Below, piece after piece: positions 1 through 5,221 of a stretch of 15,854 nt of DNA; the first letter of the stretch is position 1; each line of letters begins with the position of its first letter. Source of the DNA: Methanobacteriota archaeon (GTDB lineage: Archaea; Halobacteriota; Syntropharchaeia; JACQPP01); the NCBI GenBank assembly GCA_016207465.1, contig JACQPP010000029.1, positions 1-15,854 on the forward strand. Reading direction: 5' to 3'. The notes below the pieces were generated by a model that ran no database searches, was not told where the DNA came from, and was given only the letters and a program-made list of their open reading frames with translations. The position numbers and the translations under genes are program-made.

Positions 1-1143
1 ATGCCCCCCAACGGCCGCGACTACTACGACATCCTCGGCGTCCCCCGGGACGCGACCCCCGAGCAGGTCAAGAGGGCCTACCGGGAGCTGGTGAAGAAGC
101 ACCACCCGGATGTGGCCCGGGACAAGAAGGCGGCGGAGGCCAGGTTCAAGGAGATTTCGGAGGCCTACGAGGTGCTCGCGGACGAGGGGAAGCGGGCCAC
201 CTACGACCAGCATGGCCACACCGGGGTGGACTTCGGCCGGCAGGGGTTCACCTGGCAGAACTTCTCCCGGTGGCAGGACATCTCCGACCTTTTCTCCCGG
301 GACCTCTTCCGGGACTTCTTCGGGGGGGACATCATGGGGGCCTTCCGCCAGGCGCAGGACCGGTCCCCGTGGGAGGCGGGGCCCGAGGCGGGGGACGACC
401 TGCGCGCGGATATCACGGTCACCCTGGAGGAGGTCCATCGGGGGGCCCGGCGGGAACTGGTCATTCCTGTGCGGGAGGCCTGCGGGGAGTGCCATGGGCG
501 GGGGCTGGAGCCCGGCACGGAGCCCACCCGCTGCCGTGACTGCGGGGGCACCGGCCAGGTGCGCCGGGAGAGCCGCACCCCCCTGGGCTACTTCGCCACC
601 GTCACCCCCTGCAATCGGTGCGGAGGGCGGGGCTCCGTGGCCAGCCGCCCCTGCCGGAGGTGTGATGGACGGGGGAGCCGCCCGGCGAGCCAGCGGGTCG
701 AAATCCAGGTGCCCCCGGGGGTGGACGACGGGGTCCGCCTGCGCCTGCAGGGCAGGGGGGAGCCGGGGCTCCGCGGGGGGCCCGCGGGAGACCTCTACGT
801 GGTGGTCCACACGGCGCCCCATAATCTATTCCAGAGGCACGGGATTCACCTGGGGTGCGAACTCCCCCTCACCTTCACCCAGGCGGCCCTCGGGGGCGAA
901 GTCCCCGTCCCCACCCTCGATGGTGACGCGCGGCTCCGGGTGCCCCCGGGGATCCAGACCGGGGAGGTCCTTACGGTGAAGGGAAAGGGGCTCCCCCAGT
1001 TGAACGGGGGCCGCCGGGGGGACCTCCATGTGAAGGTGCGGGTGGTCACGCCCATCAAGTTGGGCAGGCGGCAGAGGGAACTGCTGGAGGAACTCCAGAG
1101 GGACGAGGGAGGGGACGCGGGGAAGAGGGGGATGTTCCGGTAG
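1..1143 (+). CDS. dnaJ: Chaperone DnaJ (Hsp40, type I)
   Basis: This is a 380-residue type I J-protein, the usual length. It acts in the cytosol as co-chaperone of DnaK, stimulating its ATPase and delivering unfolded clients. Residues 6-70 form the J domain with the HPD motif at 35-37. The next segment (about 72-130) is rich in Phe and Arg and has fewer Gly than a classic G/F linker. The zinc domain has four CxxCxGxG-type repeats (C161/C164, C178/C181, C204/C207, C218/C221), all intact. The C-terminal substrate-binding beta domains follow, with typical DnaJ blocks such as DLYV and GDLHVKV. The ATG is the first base of the window, and the N-terminus begins just before the usual RDYYDILGV block, so the start is probably right. 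Upstream context (commonly grpE/dnaK) is outside the window. It converges on rps2 with a 3-base gap. Confidence 0.97.
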   Translation: MPPNGRDYYDILGVPRDATPEQVKRAYRELVKKHHPDVARDKKAAEARFKEISEAYEVLADEGKRATYDQHGHTGVDFGRQGFTWQNFSRWQDISDLFSRDLFRDFFGGDIMGAFRQAQDRSPWEAGPEAGDDLRADITVTLEEVHRGARRELVIPVREACGECHGRGLEPGTEPTRCRDCGGTGQVRRESRTPLGYFATVTPCNRCGGRGSVASRPCRRCDGRGSRPASQRVEIQVPPGVDDGVRLRLQGRGEPGLRGGPAGDLYVVVHTAPHNLFQRHGIHLGCELPLTFTQAALGGEVPVPTLDGDARLRVPPGIQTGEVLTVKGKGLPQLNGGRRGDLHVKVRVVTPIKLGRRQRELLEELQRDEGGDAGKRGMFR

Positions 1144-1146
1144 GCC

Positions 1147-1752
1147 CTATATCTGTGCCTCGAATTCCTCGACCTTGTGGGGGAACTCGGGGGTCCCCTT
1201 CTCCTTGAGGAGTTCGCGGGCGAGGAGCCAGTAGATGAGGGCGAGGGCCTTGCGCCCCTTGTTGTTGGTGGGAATCACCAGGTCGATGTTCTGGGTGGAG
1301 TTGTTGGTGTGGCACGTGGCGATGATGGGGATGCCGATGTTGACGGCCTCGCTGATGGCCTGGGCGTCGCCGATGGGGTCGGTGGCGATGAGGATGTCGT
1401 ATTCGGAGTAGCGGGCGTAGGCGGGGTTGGTGAGGGTGCCGGGGATGAAGCGCTTGACGATGTGGCCGGCCCCGGTGGCCTGGGAGAACTTCTCCACGGG
1501 GAGGAACCCGTACTGGCGGCTGCTCACGGCCAGGATTTTTCCGGGGGTGAAGCGGGCGAGGAGCTTGGCGGCGGCCCGGATTTTCTCGTCGGTGTGCTGG
1601 ATGTTGAGGACGAAGAGGCCGTCGGAGCGGACCTTGAAGATGAACCGCTTCATGTCCTTGGTTTTCTGCGGGGTCCCGATGTGGACCCCGGCGGCCAGGT
1701 AGTCGTCCTGGGGGACCAGGAACTGGTAGTCGCTCTGGACTTCGGTGGCCAT
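1147..1752 (-). CDS. rps2: 30S ribosomal protein S2 (uS2)
   Basis: This encodes 201 residues, the normal length for archaeal uS2, a protein of the 30S head/body junction. Recognisable blocks are the N-terminal DDYLAAGVHIGTPQKT, the FKVRSDGLFVLNIQ strand-helix, TPGKILAVSSRQYG, RFIPGTLTNP and the ATDPIGDAQAISEAVNIGIPIIA region. The ATG at 1752 was chosen because the protein begins in family-typical sequence and because a TATA-like box lies about 31 bases upstream. No Shine-Dalgarno sequence is visible, so the message may be leaderless. An upstream in-frame extension reaching into eno has no S2 character. It is the last gene of the translation/transcription cluster, 61 bases after eno. Confidence 0.97.
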   Translation of the reverse strand: MATEVQSDYQFLVPQDDYLAAGVHIGTPQKTKDMKRFIFKVRSDGLFVLNIQHTDEKIRAAAKLLARFTPGKILAVSSRQYGFLPVEKFSQATGAGHIVKRFIPGTLTNPAYARYSEYDILIATDPIGDAQAISEAVNIGIPIIATCHTNNSTQNIDLVIPTNNKGRKALALIYWLLARELLKEKGTPEFPHKVEEFEAQI

Positions 1753-1779
1753 GTGGGTGGTGGGTATGATGGGACCGGG

Positions 1780-1787
1780 TATAAATA
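1780..1787 (-). promoter_or_regulatory. TATA-like box for rps2
   Basis: On the - strand this reads TATTTATA, a good archaeal box A, in the 61-base gap between eno and rps2. Its centre is about 31 bases before the rps2 ATG, which would put the transcription start only a few bases upstream of the ATG. This suggests rps2 can be transcribed independently of eno. Confidence 0.55.
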
Positions 1788-1813
1788 GGTTCGCGGGGGG
1801 AACCGGGGGCCGC

Positions 1814-3001
1814 CTATCCCAGCTCCTCCTCGATTCGGATGAGCTCGTTGAGCTTGGCGATGCGCTCTCCCCCGACGATGCCGGTCTTGATGTAGGGGAC
1901 ATGCCAGCCCACGGCGAGGTGGGCGATGGTCTCGTCGGTGGTCTCGCCGGAGCGGTGGGAGAGGACGCAGGTGTATCCCGCGCGGCGGGCGGTCTCCACG
2001 GCCCGGCGGGTGTCGGTGAGGGTTCCAATCTGGTTGGGCTTGATGAGGACGGTGTTGGCGGCCCCCAGGCGGATGCCCCGGGCGATGCGCTCGGGGTTGG
2101 TGACAAAGAGGTCGTCGCCGCAGAGGCGCACATCGGTGTCCCGCAGCGCATGGGTGAGGCGGGCGAATCCGGTGTAGTCCTCCTCGTGGAGGGGGTCCTC
2201 CACGTAGCGGAGGCGGTATTTTCGGGCGAGGCGGGCCACGTAGTCCCGCTGGGCCTCCGGGCTGCGCGTTATATTCCGGTAGCGGTAGGCGCGGCCGTCC
2301 CAGAGGCTGGTGGCGGCGATGTCGAGCCCCAGGCGGATGTCCACCCCTCGCTCGCGGGCCTCGGCCCGGGCGGCCTGCTGGAGGACCCGGAGGGCCTGGT
2401 CGTCGGTGATGGAGGGGGACCAGCCCCCCTCGTCCCCCTTGCCGCAGGGGCCGTGTTTTTTGTGGAGGAGTTCTCCGGCGCGGCGGTGGACCCCGGCGTT
2501 GGCCATGACCTTGCTGCGGGCCCCCCGGGCCCCCTCGGGGATGGAGAGGAACTCCTGGATGGAGGTGGACCCCCGGGCGTGGGCCCCCCCGTTGATGACG
2601 TTGCCGAGGGGGGTGGGGATGGCGTAGGGCGGGAGGCCCAGGGTGCGGTAGAGGGATGTTCCCCGGGCGTCGGCCTGGGCCCGGGCGTAGGCCATGGAGA
2701 GGGCCACGGTGAGGTTGGCCCCCAGGCGGCGGAAGTTGGATGTGCCATCGGCCTCGCGGAGCCAGGCGTCGAGGGCCTCCTGGCGGGCGAAGGTCTTCCC
2801 GCGGAGGCGGCCGGCCAGCAGGCGGGCGTTGCGGAGGGCCCGCTCCGGGGGGAGGCTGGCGGCCTCGTGGGCCCCGGTGGAGGCCCCGCTGGGGGCGGCG
2901 GCGCGCCCCCGGCCCCCGGGGGTCTCGAGGTCTATCTCGATGGTGGCCCGCCCCCGGGAGTCGGAGATGAGGCGGGGTGTGATTCGGCGGATGCGCGCCA
3001 T
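1814..3001 (-). CDS. eno: Enolase (phosphopyruvate hydratase)
   Basis: This 395-residue enolase is slightly shorter than the usual 410-430. It interconverts 2-phosphoglycerate and phosphoenolpyruvate in glycolysis and gluconeogenesis. Intact signatures are SRG (15-17), the mobile loop SGAST (38-42), NVINGGAHA (134-142), GDEGG (189-193, with the catalytic Glu), metal ligands D227, E268 and the GDD at 295-297, the catalytic Lys in LIKPNQIG (K321), SHRSGET (348-354) and the C-terminal IKTG...ERIAKLN block. The ATG at 3001 lies one base after the rpoK stop codon, so the two genes are almost certainly cotranscribed and translationally coupled. A rpoK-eno-rps2 order is standard in euryarchaea. Confidence 0.97.
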   Translation of the reverse strand: MARIRRITPRLISDSRGRATIEIDLETPGGRGRAAAPSGASTGAHEAASLPPERALRNARLLAGRLRGKTFARQEALDAWLREADGTSNFRRLGANLTVALSMAYARAQADARGTSLYRTLGLPPYAIPTPLGNVINGGAHARGSTSIQEFLSIPEGARGARSKVMANAGVHRRAGELLHKKHGPCGKGDEGGWSPSITDDQALRVLQQAARAEARERGVDIRLGLDIAATSLWDGRAYRYRNITRSPEAQRDYVARLARKYRLRYVEDPLHEEDYTGFARLTHALRDTDVRLCGDDLFVTNPERIARGIRLGAANTVLIKPNQIGTLTDTRRAVETARRAGYTCVLSHRSGETTDETIAHLAVGWHVPYIKTGIVGGERIAKLNELIRIEEELG

Positions 3002-3002
3002 C

Positions 3003-3185
3003 TTACTTTCTTCGTTTCACGGTGATGGGGATGACGTCGGCCTCGAACTCCGCCATGGTGATTTCGAGGGGGTCTTTGCCGGTGAGGTCGAGGAGGCTTG
3101 GGGCTCCCATGGCAATCTGGAGGGAGCGGGCCCCGATGATTTTGGCCTTCTCGAAGCGGGTGTATTTCTCGGAGGGCGGCATCAT
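3003..3185 (-). CDS. rpoK: DNA-directed RNA polymerase subunit K (Rpo6/RpoK)
   Basis: This is a 60-residue homologue of eukaryotic Rpb6 and bacterial omega, part of the RNA polymerase core. The diagnostic core YTRFEKAKIIGARSLQIAMG is at residues 8-27, and the protein ends in a basic VIPITVKRRK tail. Two adjacent ATG codons (3185 and 3182) are possible starts. The purine-rich GGAAGGGGG just upstream fits either, and the second is a 59-residue version. A farther in-frame ATG at 3212 lies inside the tRNA-Pro gene and was rejected. The 3' end of the tRNA is only 18 bases upstream, so rpoK probably shares the tRNA transcript. The stop codon is one base from the eno ATG. Confidence 0.95.
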   Translation of the reverse strand: MMPPSEKYTRFEKAKIIGARSLQIAMGAPSLLDLTGKDPLEITMAEFEADVIPITVKRRK

Positions 3186-3203
3186 CGCCCCCTTCCTTCG
3201 GAA

Positions 3204-3276
3204 TGGGGCCACCGAGATTTGAACTCAGGTCTCGAGGTCCCGAACCTCGAAGGATACCAGGCTACCCCATGGCCCC
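3204..3276 (-). tRNA. tRNA-Pro (anticodon CGG)
   Basis: The 73-base gene folds into a complete cloverleaf. It has a 7-bp acceptor stem GGGGCCA/TGGCCCC with discriminator A at 3204, a D arm GGGT/ATCC with loop AGCCTGGT, a perfect 5-bp anticodon stem CGAGG/CCTCG around the loop TTCGGGA, and a T arm CTGAG/CTCGG around TTCAAAT. The anticodon CGG is at 3242-3240 and reads CCG (Pro). No intron is present and the CCA end is not encoded. It lies inside the rpoN-rpoK interval, 18 bases before rpoK, on the same strand. Confidence 0.96.
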
Positions 3277-3278
3277 CG

Positions 3279-3328
3279 AAATCCTTTTTCTTTCGTTTGC
3301 TCGCGTCGCAAGCAAAATAAATAAAAGG
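3279..3328. repeat. Imperfect inverted-repeat element upstream of tRNA-Pro
   Basis: A pyrimidine-rich arm (3279-3300) and a purine-rich arm (3312-3328) flank a GC-rich centre. Positions 3296-3316 form a near-perfect 21-base palindrome with one mismatch. The left arm matches 19 of 22 positions with the left arm of the larger element at 4140-4161. The right arm matches 15 of 17 with the right arm at 4228-4244. It may be a shortened second copy of that element, or a chance similarity of pyrimidine tracts. Confidence 0.45.
3314..3327 (-). promoter_or_regulatory. TATA-like box for tRNA-Pro/rpoK
   Basis: On the - strand the sequence reads CTTTTATTTATTTT, an AT-rich archaeal box A candidate centred about 45 bases upstream of the tRNA 5' end. 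A start near 3296 would leave a leader of about 20 bases, to be removed by RNase P. The box coincides with the right arm of the inverted-repeat element. Confidence 0.5.
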
Positions 3329-3338
3329 CCATTAGGGA

Positions 3339-3359
3339 CCCCAAGGGAAAGAAAAGGGG
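3339..3359 (-). terminator. Possible pyrimidine-rich terminator after rpoN
   Basis: Downstream of the rpoN stop the - strand runs CCCCTTTTCTTTCCC, a T/C-rich tract in the position of an archaeal intrinsic terminator, between rpoN and the tRNA-Pro promoter. There is no long uninterrupted T run, so confidence is low. Confidence 0.25.
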
Positions 3360-3372
3360 CCGGGTGGGGGGG

Positions 3373-3564
3373 TCATCGGTAGAGGTTCAGGGTCTCCACC
3401 ATCTCCATGTGGCTGAGGAGCATCCGGCGGCAGCAGTAGCGGCTCACCCGCAGTTCGTCCAGGACCTTCTTGGGGCTCTCGTGCTGCTCGCGGACCCTGT
3501 GCTTGTAGTCCTCGTAGAGGCTGGAGACGACCTTTCCGCAGGTGAAACAGCGCACAGGAATCAT
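3373..3564 (-). CDS. rpoN: DNA-directed RNA polymerase subunit N (Rpo10/RpoN)
   Basis: This 63-residue protein has the usual length for the archaeal Rpb10 homologue, a small zinc-binding subunit that helps assemble the Rpo3/Rpo11 platform. The N-terminal MIPVRCFTCGK block supplies CxxC (C6, C9), and the adjacent cysteine pair in SRYCCRRMLLSH supplies the other two zinc ligands, as in all family members. The YEDYKHRV and LDELRVSRYCC spacing is typical. The ATG at 3564 gives the canonical MIPVRC start. Its own TATA-like box is about 45 bases upstream, in the 93-base gap after rps9. Confidence 0.97.
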   Translation of the reverse strand: MIPVRCFTCGKVVSSLYEDYKHRVREQHESPKKVLDELRVSRYCCRRMLLSHMEMVETLNLYR

Positions 3565-3604
3565 GGCGGCCCCGAAGTTTTACTCTGGATAGACCCCCGG
3601 GTCC

Positions 3605-3613
3605 CCTAATAAA
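3605..3613 (-). promoter_or_regulatory. TATA-like box for rpoN
   Basis: On the - strand this reads TTTATTAGG, preceded by AAAG, in the gap between rps9 and rpoN. It is centred about 45 bases upstream of the rpoN ATG, leaving a leader of about 20 bases. It suggests the cluster has internal transcription starts. Confidence 0.4.
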
Positions 3614-3657
3614 CTTTTTCTTCACTCCTCCAGGGCAGAATGGTGGCGAAAAGGGGT

Positions 3658-4092
3658 TCAGCGGTAGGACTTCTGTTTTTTGGAGCGGGCGCCGGGTCCG
3701 CCGAAGTGCTTGGGCCATTTGCGGCGGTGGTCGCTGACGAGTATCTTGCGGTCGGTCTCCAGGAGGGCGGCCTCGAACTGGGGGTCGGAGATCCACTGGG
3801 CGAGGCCGCGGGCGATGGCGGTGCGGACGGCCTCGGCCTGGCCCATGAATCCGCCCCCCTGGACGTCCACCTCGATGTCGAGTTCGGTGAGGAGGGCGGG
3901 CTGGCGGGCCTGGGCCCAGCGCTGGGCCACCTGGAGGGGCTCCTCGATTTTGGCCCGGGCGAAGTCGGGGAGGTGGAGGGGGAGGGGGCGGCGGTTGACG
4001 GTGATGCGGCCCTGGCCCTTCTGGAGGGTGGCGCGGGCCACCGCCCGCTTCTTCTTGCCGCTGGTGTTGACCACTTTGGGACCTGTGACCAT
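3658..4092 (-). CDS. rps9: 30S ribosomal protein S9 (uS9)
   Basis: This 144-residue protein of the 30S head has a C-terminal tail that reaches the P-site tRNA. The N-terminal GKKKRAVARATLQKGQGRITVN block (12-33) and the basic C-terminal tail with FGGPGARSKKQKSYR (130-144) are diagnostic, as is the GGGFMGQAEAVRTAIARGLA helix (79-98). The ATG at 4092 gives a normal archaeal N-terminus. Upstream frame-open sequence runs through the inverted-repeat element and encodes arginine-rich nonsense, so it is not part of the protein. The gene is separated from rpl13 by 155 bases containing that element and a TATA-like box. Confidence 0.97.
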   Translation of the reverse strand: MVTGPKVVNTSGKKKRAVARATLQKGQGRITVNRRPLPLHLPDFARAKIEEPLQVAQRWAQARQPALLTELDIEVDVQGGGFMGQAEAVRTAIARGLAQWISDPQFEAALLETDRKILVSDHRRKWPKHFGGPGARSKKQKSYR

Positions 4093-4118
4093 GGTTCTCG
4101 TCCTGAACGCGTCTGGTC

Positions 4119-4133
4119 CTTTTCTTTCTTTTC
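4119..4133. repeat. Direct copy of the pyrimidine arm motif
   Basis: The 14-base CTTTTCTTTCTTTT block here repeats at 4146-4159, 27 bases further on, and occurs inverted at 4230-4243. It is one of three exact copies within 125 bases of the rps9-rpl13 gap. Confidence 0.7.
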
Positions 4134-4144
4134 CGAATAAAATC
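4134..4144 (-). promoter_or_regulatory. TATA-like box for rps9
   Basis: On the - strand this reads GATTTTATTCG and is centred about 47 bases upstream of the rps9 ATG. It lies at the downstream edge of the inverted-repeat element, so rps9 could be started afresh after the element. Confidence 0.4.
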
Positions 4145-4145
4145 G

Positions 4146-4243
4146 CTTTTCTTTCTTTTGCAGGAGGCATCGCGTTTTTGCGAAGCACAAACGCGATGCC
4201 TCCGTTAGCCCGGCGCAGCCGGGCGTGGCAAAAGAAAGAAAAG
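4146..4243. repeat. Nested inverted-repeat element between rpl13 and rps9
   Basis: This 98-base non-coding element has perfect 16-base outer arms (4146-4161 and 4228-4243). Inside are a perfect 15-bp hairpin (4163-4177 with 4189-4203, extended by TGC/GCA around a GAA triloop) and a 7-bp GC hairpin (GCCCGGC 4208-4214 with GCCGGGC 4218-4224, loop GCA). Outside the perfect arms the repeat continues imperfectly (ATAAAATCG against ATAAATCC on the other strand) and reaches the rpl13 stop codon. As RNA from the - strand this would form an outer stem enclosing two hairpins. It could be a structured leader or attenuator of rps9, or a MITE-like element. No coding potential is evident. Confidence 0.85.
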
Positions 4244-4246
4244 GGA
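4228..4246 (-). terminator. Possible pyrimidine-rich terminator after rpl13
   Basis: Just after the rpl13 stop codon the - strand reads ATCCCTTTTCTTTCTTTTGC, a T-rich tract of the type that ends archaeal transcripts. It is also the 5' arm of the inverted-repeat element, so it may pair rather than terminate. Confidence 0.35.
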
Positions 4247-4247
4247 T

Positions 4248-4694
4248 TTATCGCCAGCCGAGTTCGCGGCTCACCTCCTCGACGGTGAGGTAGTGGTCCC
4301 GGGGGCGGTCGGCCTCGGGGGGGCGGATTTTCTTGGCCTTGGTGTAGCCGTCGGGGACCCCGAGGTGGACCCGGAGGCGGCCGTAGGCCTGGCGGCCGGT
4401 GCCCTGGTCGTAGCGGAGCATGCCCCGGATGGTGCGCCGGACGAGGTGGTCGGGGCGGCGGGGGTAGTAGGGCCCCCACTCGCGGGAGCCCCGCTCGCGG
4501 CGGTGGCGGTAGCGTTCGAGGATGAACTCGCGGGTGCCGGTGATGATGGCCTTCTCGGCGTTGACGATGACCACCTGGTCCCCGCGGCGGAGGTCCTTGG
4601 CGATGGTGGAGGCGAGGCGGCCGAGGACGAGGCCCTGGGCGTCCACGACCTTCTTCGCCGGTGCATCGTTGGGGCTGTGGGCTGGCTTGGCCAT
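4248..4694 (-). CDS. rpl13: 50S ribosomal protein L13 (uL13)
   Basis: This 148-residue protein matches the archaeal uL13 family. The block VVDAQGLVLGRLASTIAKDLRRGDQVVIVNAEKAIITG (16-53) is the diagnostic N-terminal core, followed by PYYPRRPDHLVRRTIRGMLRYDQGTGR with the basic RNA-binding helices. The C-terminal part is an ordinary archaeal extension. The N-terminal 14 residues (MAKPAHSPNDAPAK) are less conserved, and a start downstream cannot be excluded. The ATG at 4694 is the only good candidate close to the upstream gene. It follows rpl18e by 7 bases, so the two are cotranscribed. Confidence 0.96.
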   Translation of the reverse strand: MAKPAHSPNDAPAKKVVDAQGLVLGRLASTIAKDLRRGDQVVIVNAEKAIITGTREFILERYRHRRERGSREWGPYYPRRPDHLVRRTIRGMLRYDQGTGRQAYGRLRVHLGVPDGYTKAKKIRPPEADRPRDHYLTVEEVSRELGWR

Positions 4695-4701
4695 GGTCTC
4701 T

Positions 4702-5067
4702 CTATCCCATTATCCGGAGGGGTCCCTGCCATCCCTCCTGGAGGAGCTGGTCGAGGGTGAGGGCGCGCCCCTGGGCCTGGACGATTTTGTCGAGGGCGGG
4801 TCGGCTGAATCCGAGGGCGGCGATGGTGACGGGGTGGTCGAGGGCTCCGGAGGAGAGGACCCGGCCGGGGACCACGATGGTCTCGCGGGTCTGGGTGGTG
4901 CGGTTGATTCTGGAGAGGTTCACGGAGGCGTAGTGGCGGCGGGGCCCCTGGAGGCGGCGGGCGAGGTCCTCCCAGAGGGGTTGCTTGGACTCGCGGGACT
5001 TTGCCTGGAGCCGGCCGATGAGGCCCGCCAGATGGGGGTTGTCCTTCCGGCCTCGGTGGGGCTGCAT
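4702..5067 (-). CDS. rpl18e: 50S ribosomal protein L18e (eL18)
   Basis: This 121-residue protein is specific to archaea and eukaryotes and has the expected length. Family blocks visible are NPHLAGLIGRLQAKS (10-24), YASVNLSRINRTTQ, TIVVPGRVLSSGALDHPVTIAALGFS and the C-terminal PLRIMG. It binds 23S rRNA in the large subunit. The ATG at 5067 is the first in-frame start and begins with the basic MQPHRGRKDNPH. It is the first gene of the ribosomal/polymerase cluster. The 154 bases upstream are shared with the divergent phnD-like gene, and a weak TATA-like sequence lies about 32 bases before the ATG. Confidence 0.96.
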   Translation of the reverse strand: MQPHRGRKDNPHLAGLIGRLQAKSRESKQPLWEDLARRLQGPRRHYASVNLSRINRTTQTRETIVVPGRVLSSGALDHPVTIAALGFSRPALDKIVQAQGRALTLDQLLQEGWQGPLRIMG

Positions 5068-5095
5068 GGTATGGGGCCATTAGACTGGCGGTGGG

Positions 5096-5103
5096 TTATC
5101 AAG
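5096..5103 (-). promoter_or_regulatory. Weak TATA-like box for rpl18e
   Basis: On the - strand this reads CTTGATAA, about 32 bases before the rpl18e ATG in the divergent intergenic region. It is a poor match to box A but sits at the spacing seen elsewhere in the window. The remaining intergenic bases (5104-5187) show no gene. Confidence 0.25.
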
Positions 5104-5187
5104 TTTGGCCCTTTCCCGGGGGATGTCTGCTTCGGGGATGTAATTTCGACTCCTGTAGGCAGTTTTACCGCTTTTATGTGCGAAAAG

Positions 5188-5195
5188 TATAAATA
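5188..5195 (+). promoter_or_regulatory. TATA box of the phnDCE-like operon
   Basis: TATAAATA, preceded by the purine-rich CGAAAAG (possible BRE), is centred 30 bases upstream of the ATG at 5222. Transcription would start near 5216, giving an almost leaderless mRNA, which agrees with the lack of a Shine-Dalgarno sequence. Confidence 0.65.
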
Positions 5196-5202
5196 GGCGC
5201 GA

Positions 5203-5216
5203 TTAGGGACACCTAA
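5203..5216. promoter_or_regulatory. Candidate DtxR-family operator (TTAGG-N4-CCTAA)
   Basis: This is a perfect inverted repeat of TTAGG and CCTAA separated by GACA. It begins 8 bases after the TATA box and covers the predicted transcription start, a position suited to repression. The half-sites resemble the TTAGG/CCTAA ends of bacterial DtxR/IdeR boxes. The 9-base block CACCTAAAT (5210-5218) recurs at 8862-8870 upstream of the dtxR-like gene. A related ATTAGGG string also occurs near unrelated promoters at 3332 and 3605, so chance cannot be excluded. Confidence 0.4.
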
Positions 5217-5221
5217 ATCTG

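Noticed and set aside
1745..3025. A 426-codon frame on the + strand opposite enolase
   Set aside because: It is a Gly/Val/Ala-rich antisense frame. Enolase is unambiguous on the other strand.
4146..4243. An insertion sequence or integron-like attachment site
   Set aside because: There is no transposase or integrase gene nearby and no clear target-site duplication beside the arms. I kept it only as an inverted-repeat element.
4093..4247. A protein extension of S9 through the inverted-repeat region
   Set aside because: The frame is open but encodes Arg/Lys-rich sequence produced by the repeat, and S9 already has a complete N-terminus at 4092.
5150..5175. CTGTAGGCAG and neighbouring short symmetry as an operator
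   Set aside because: The pairing is only three bases per arm, which is expected by chance.
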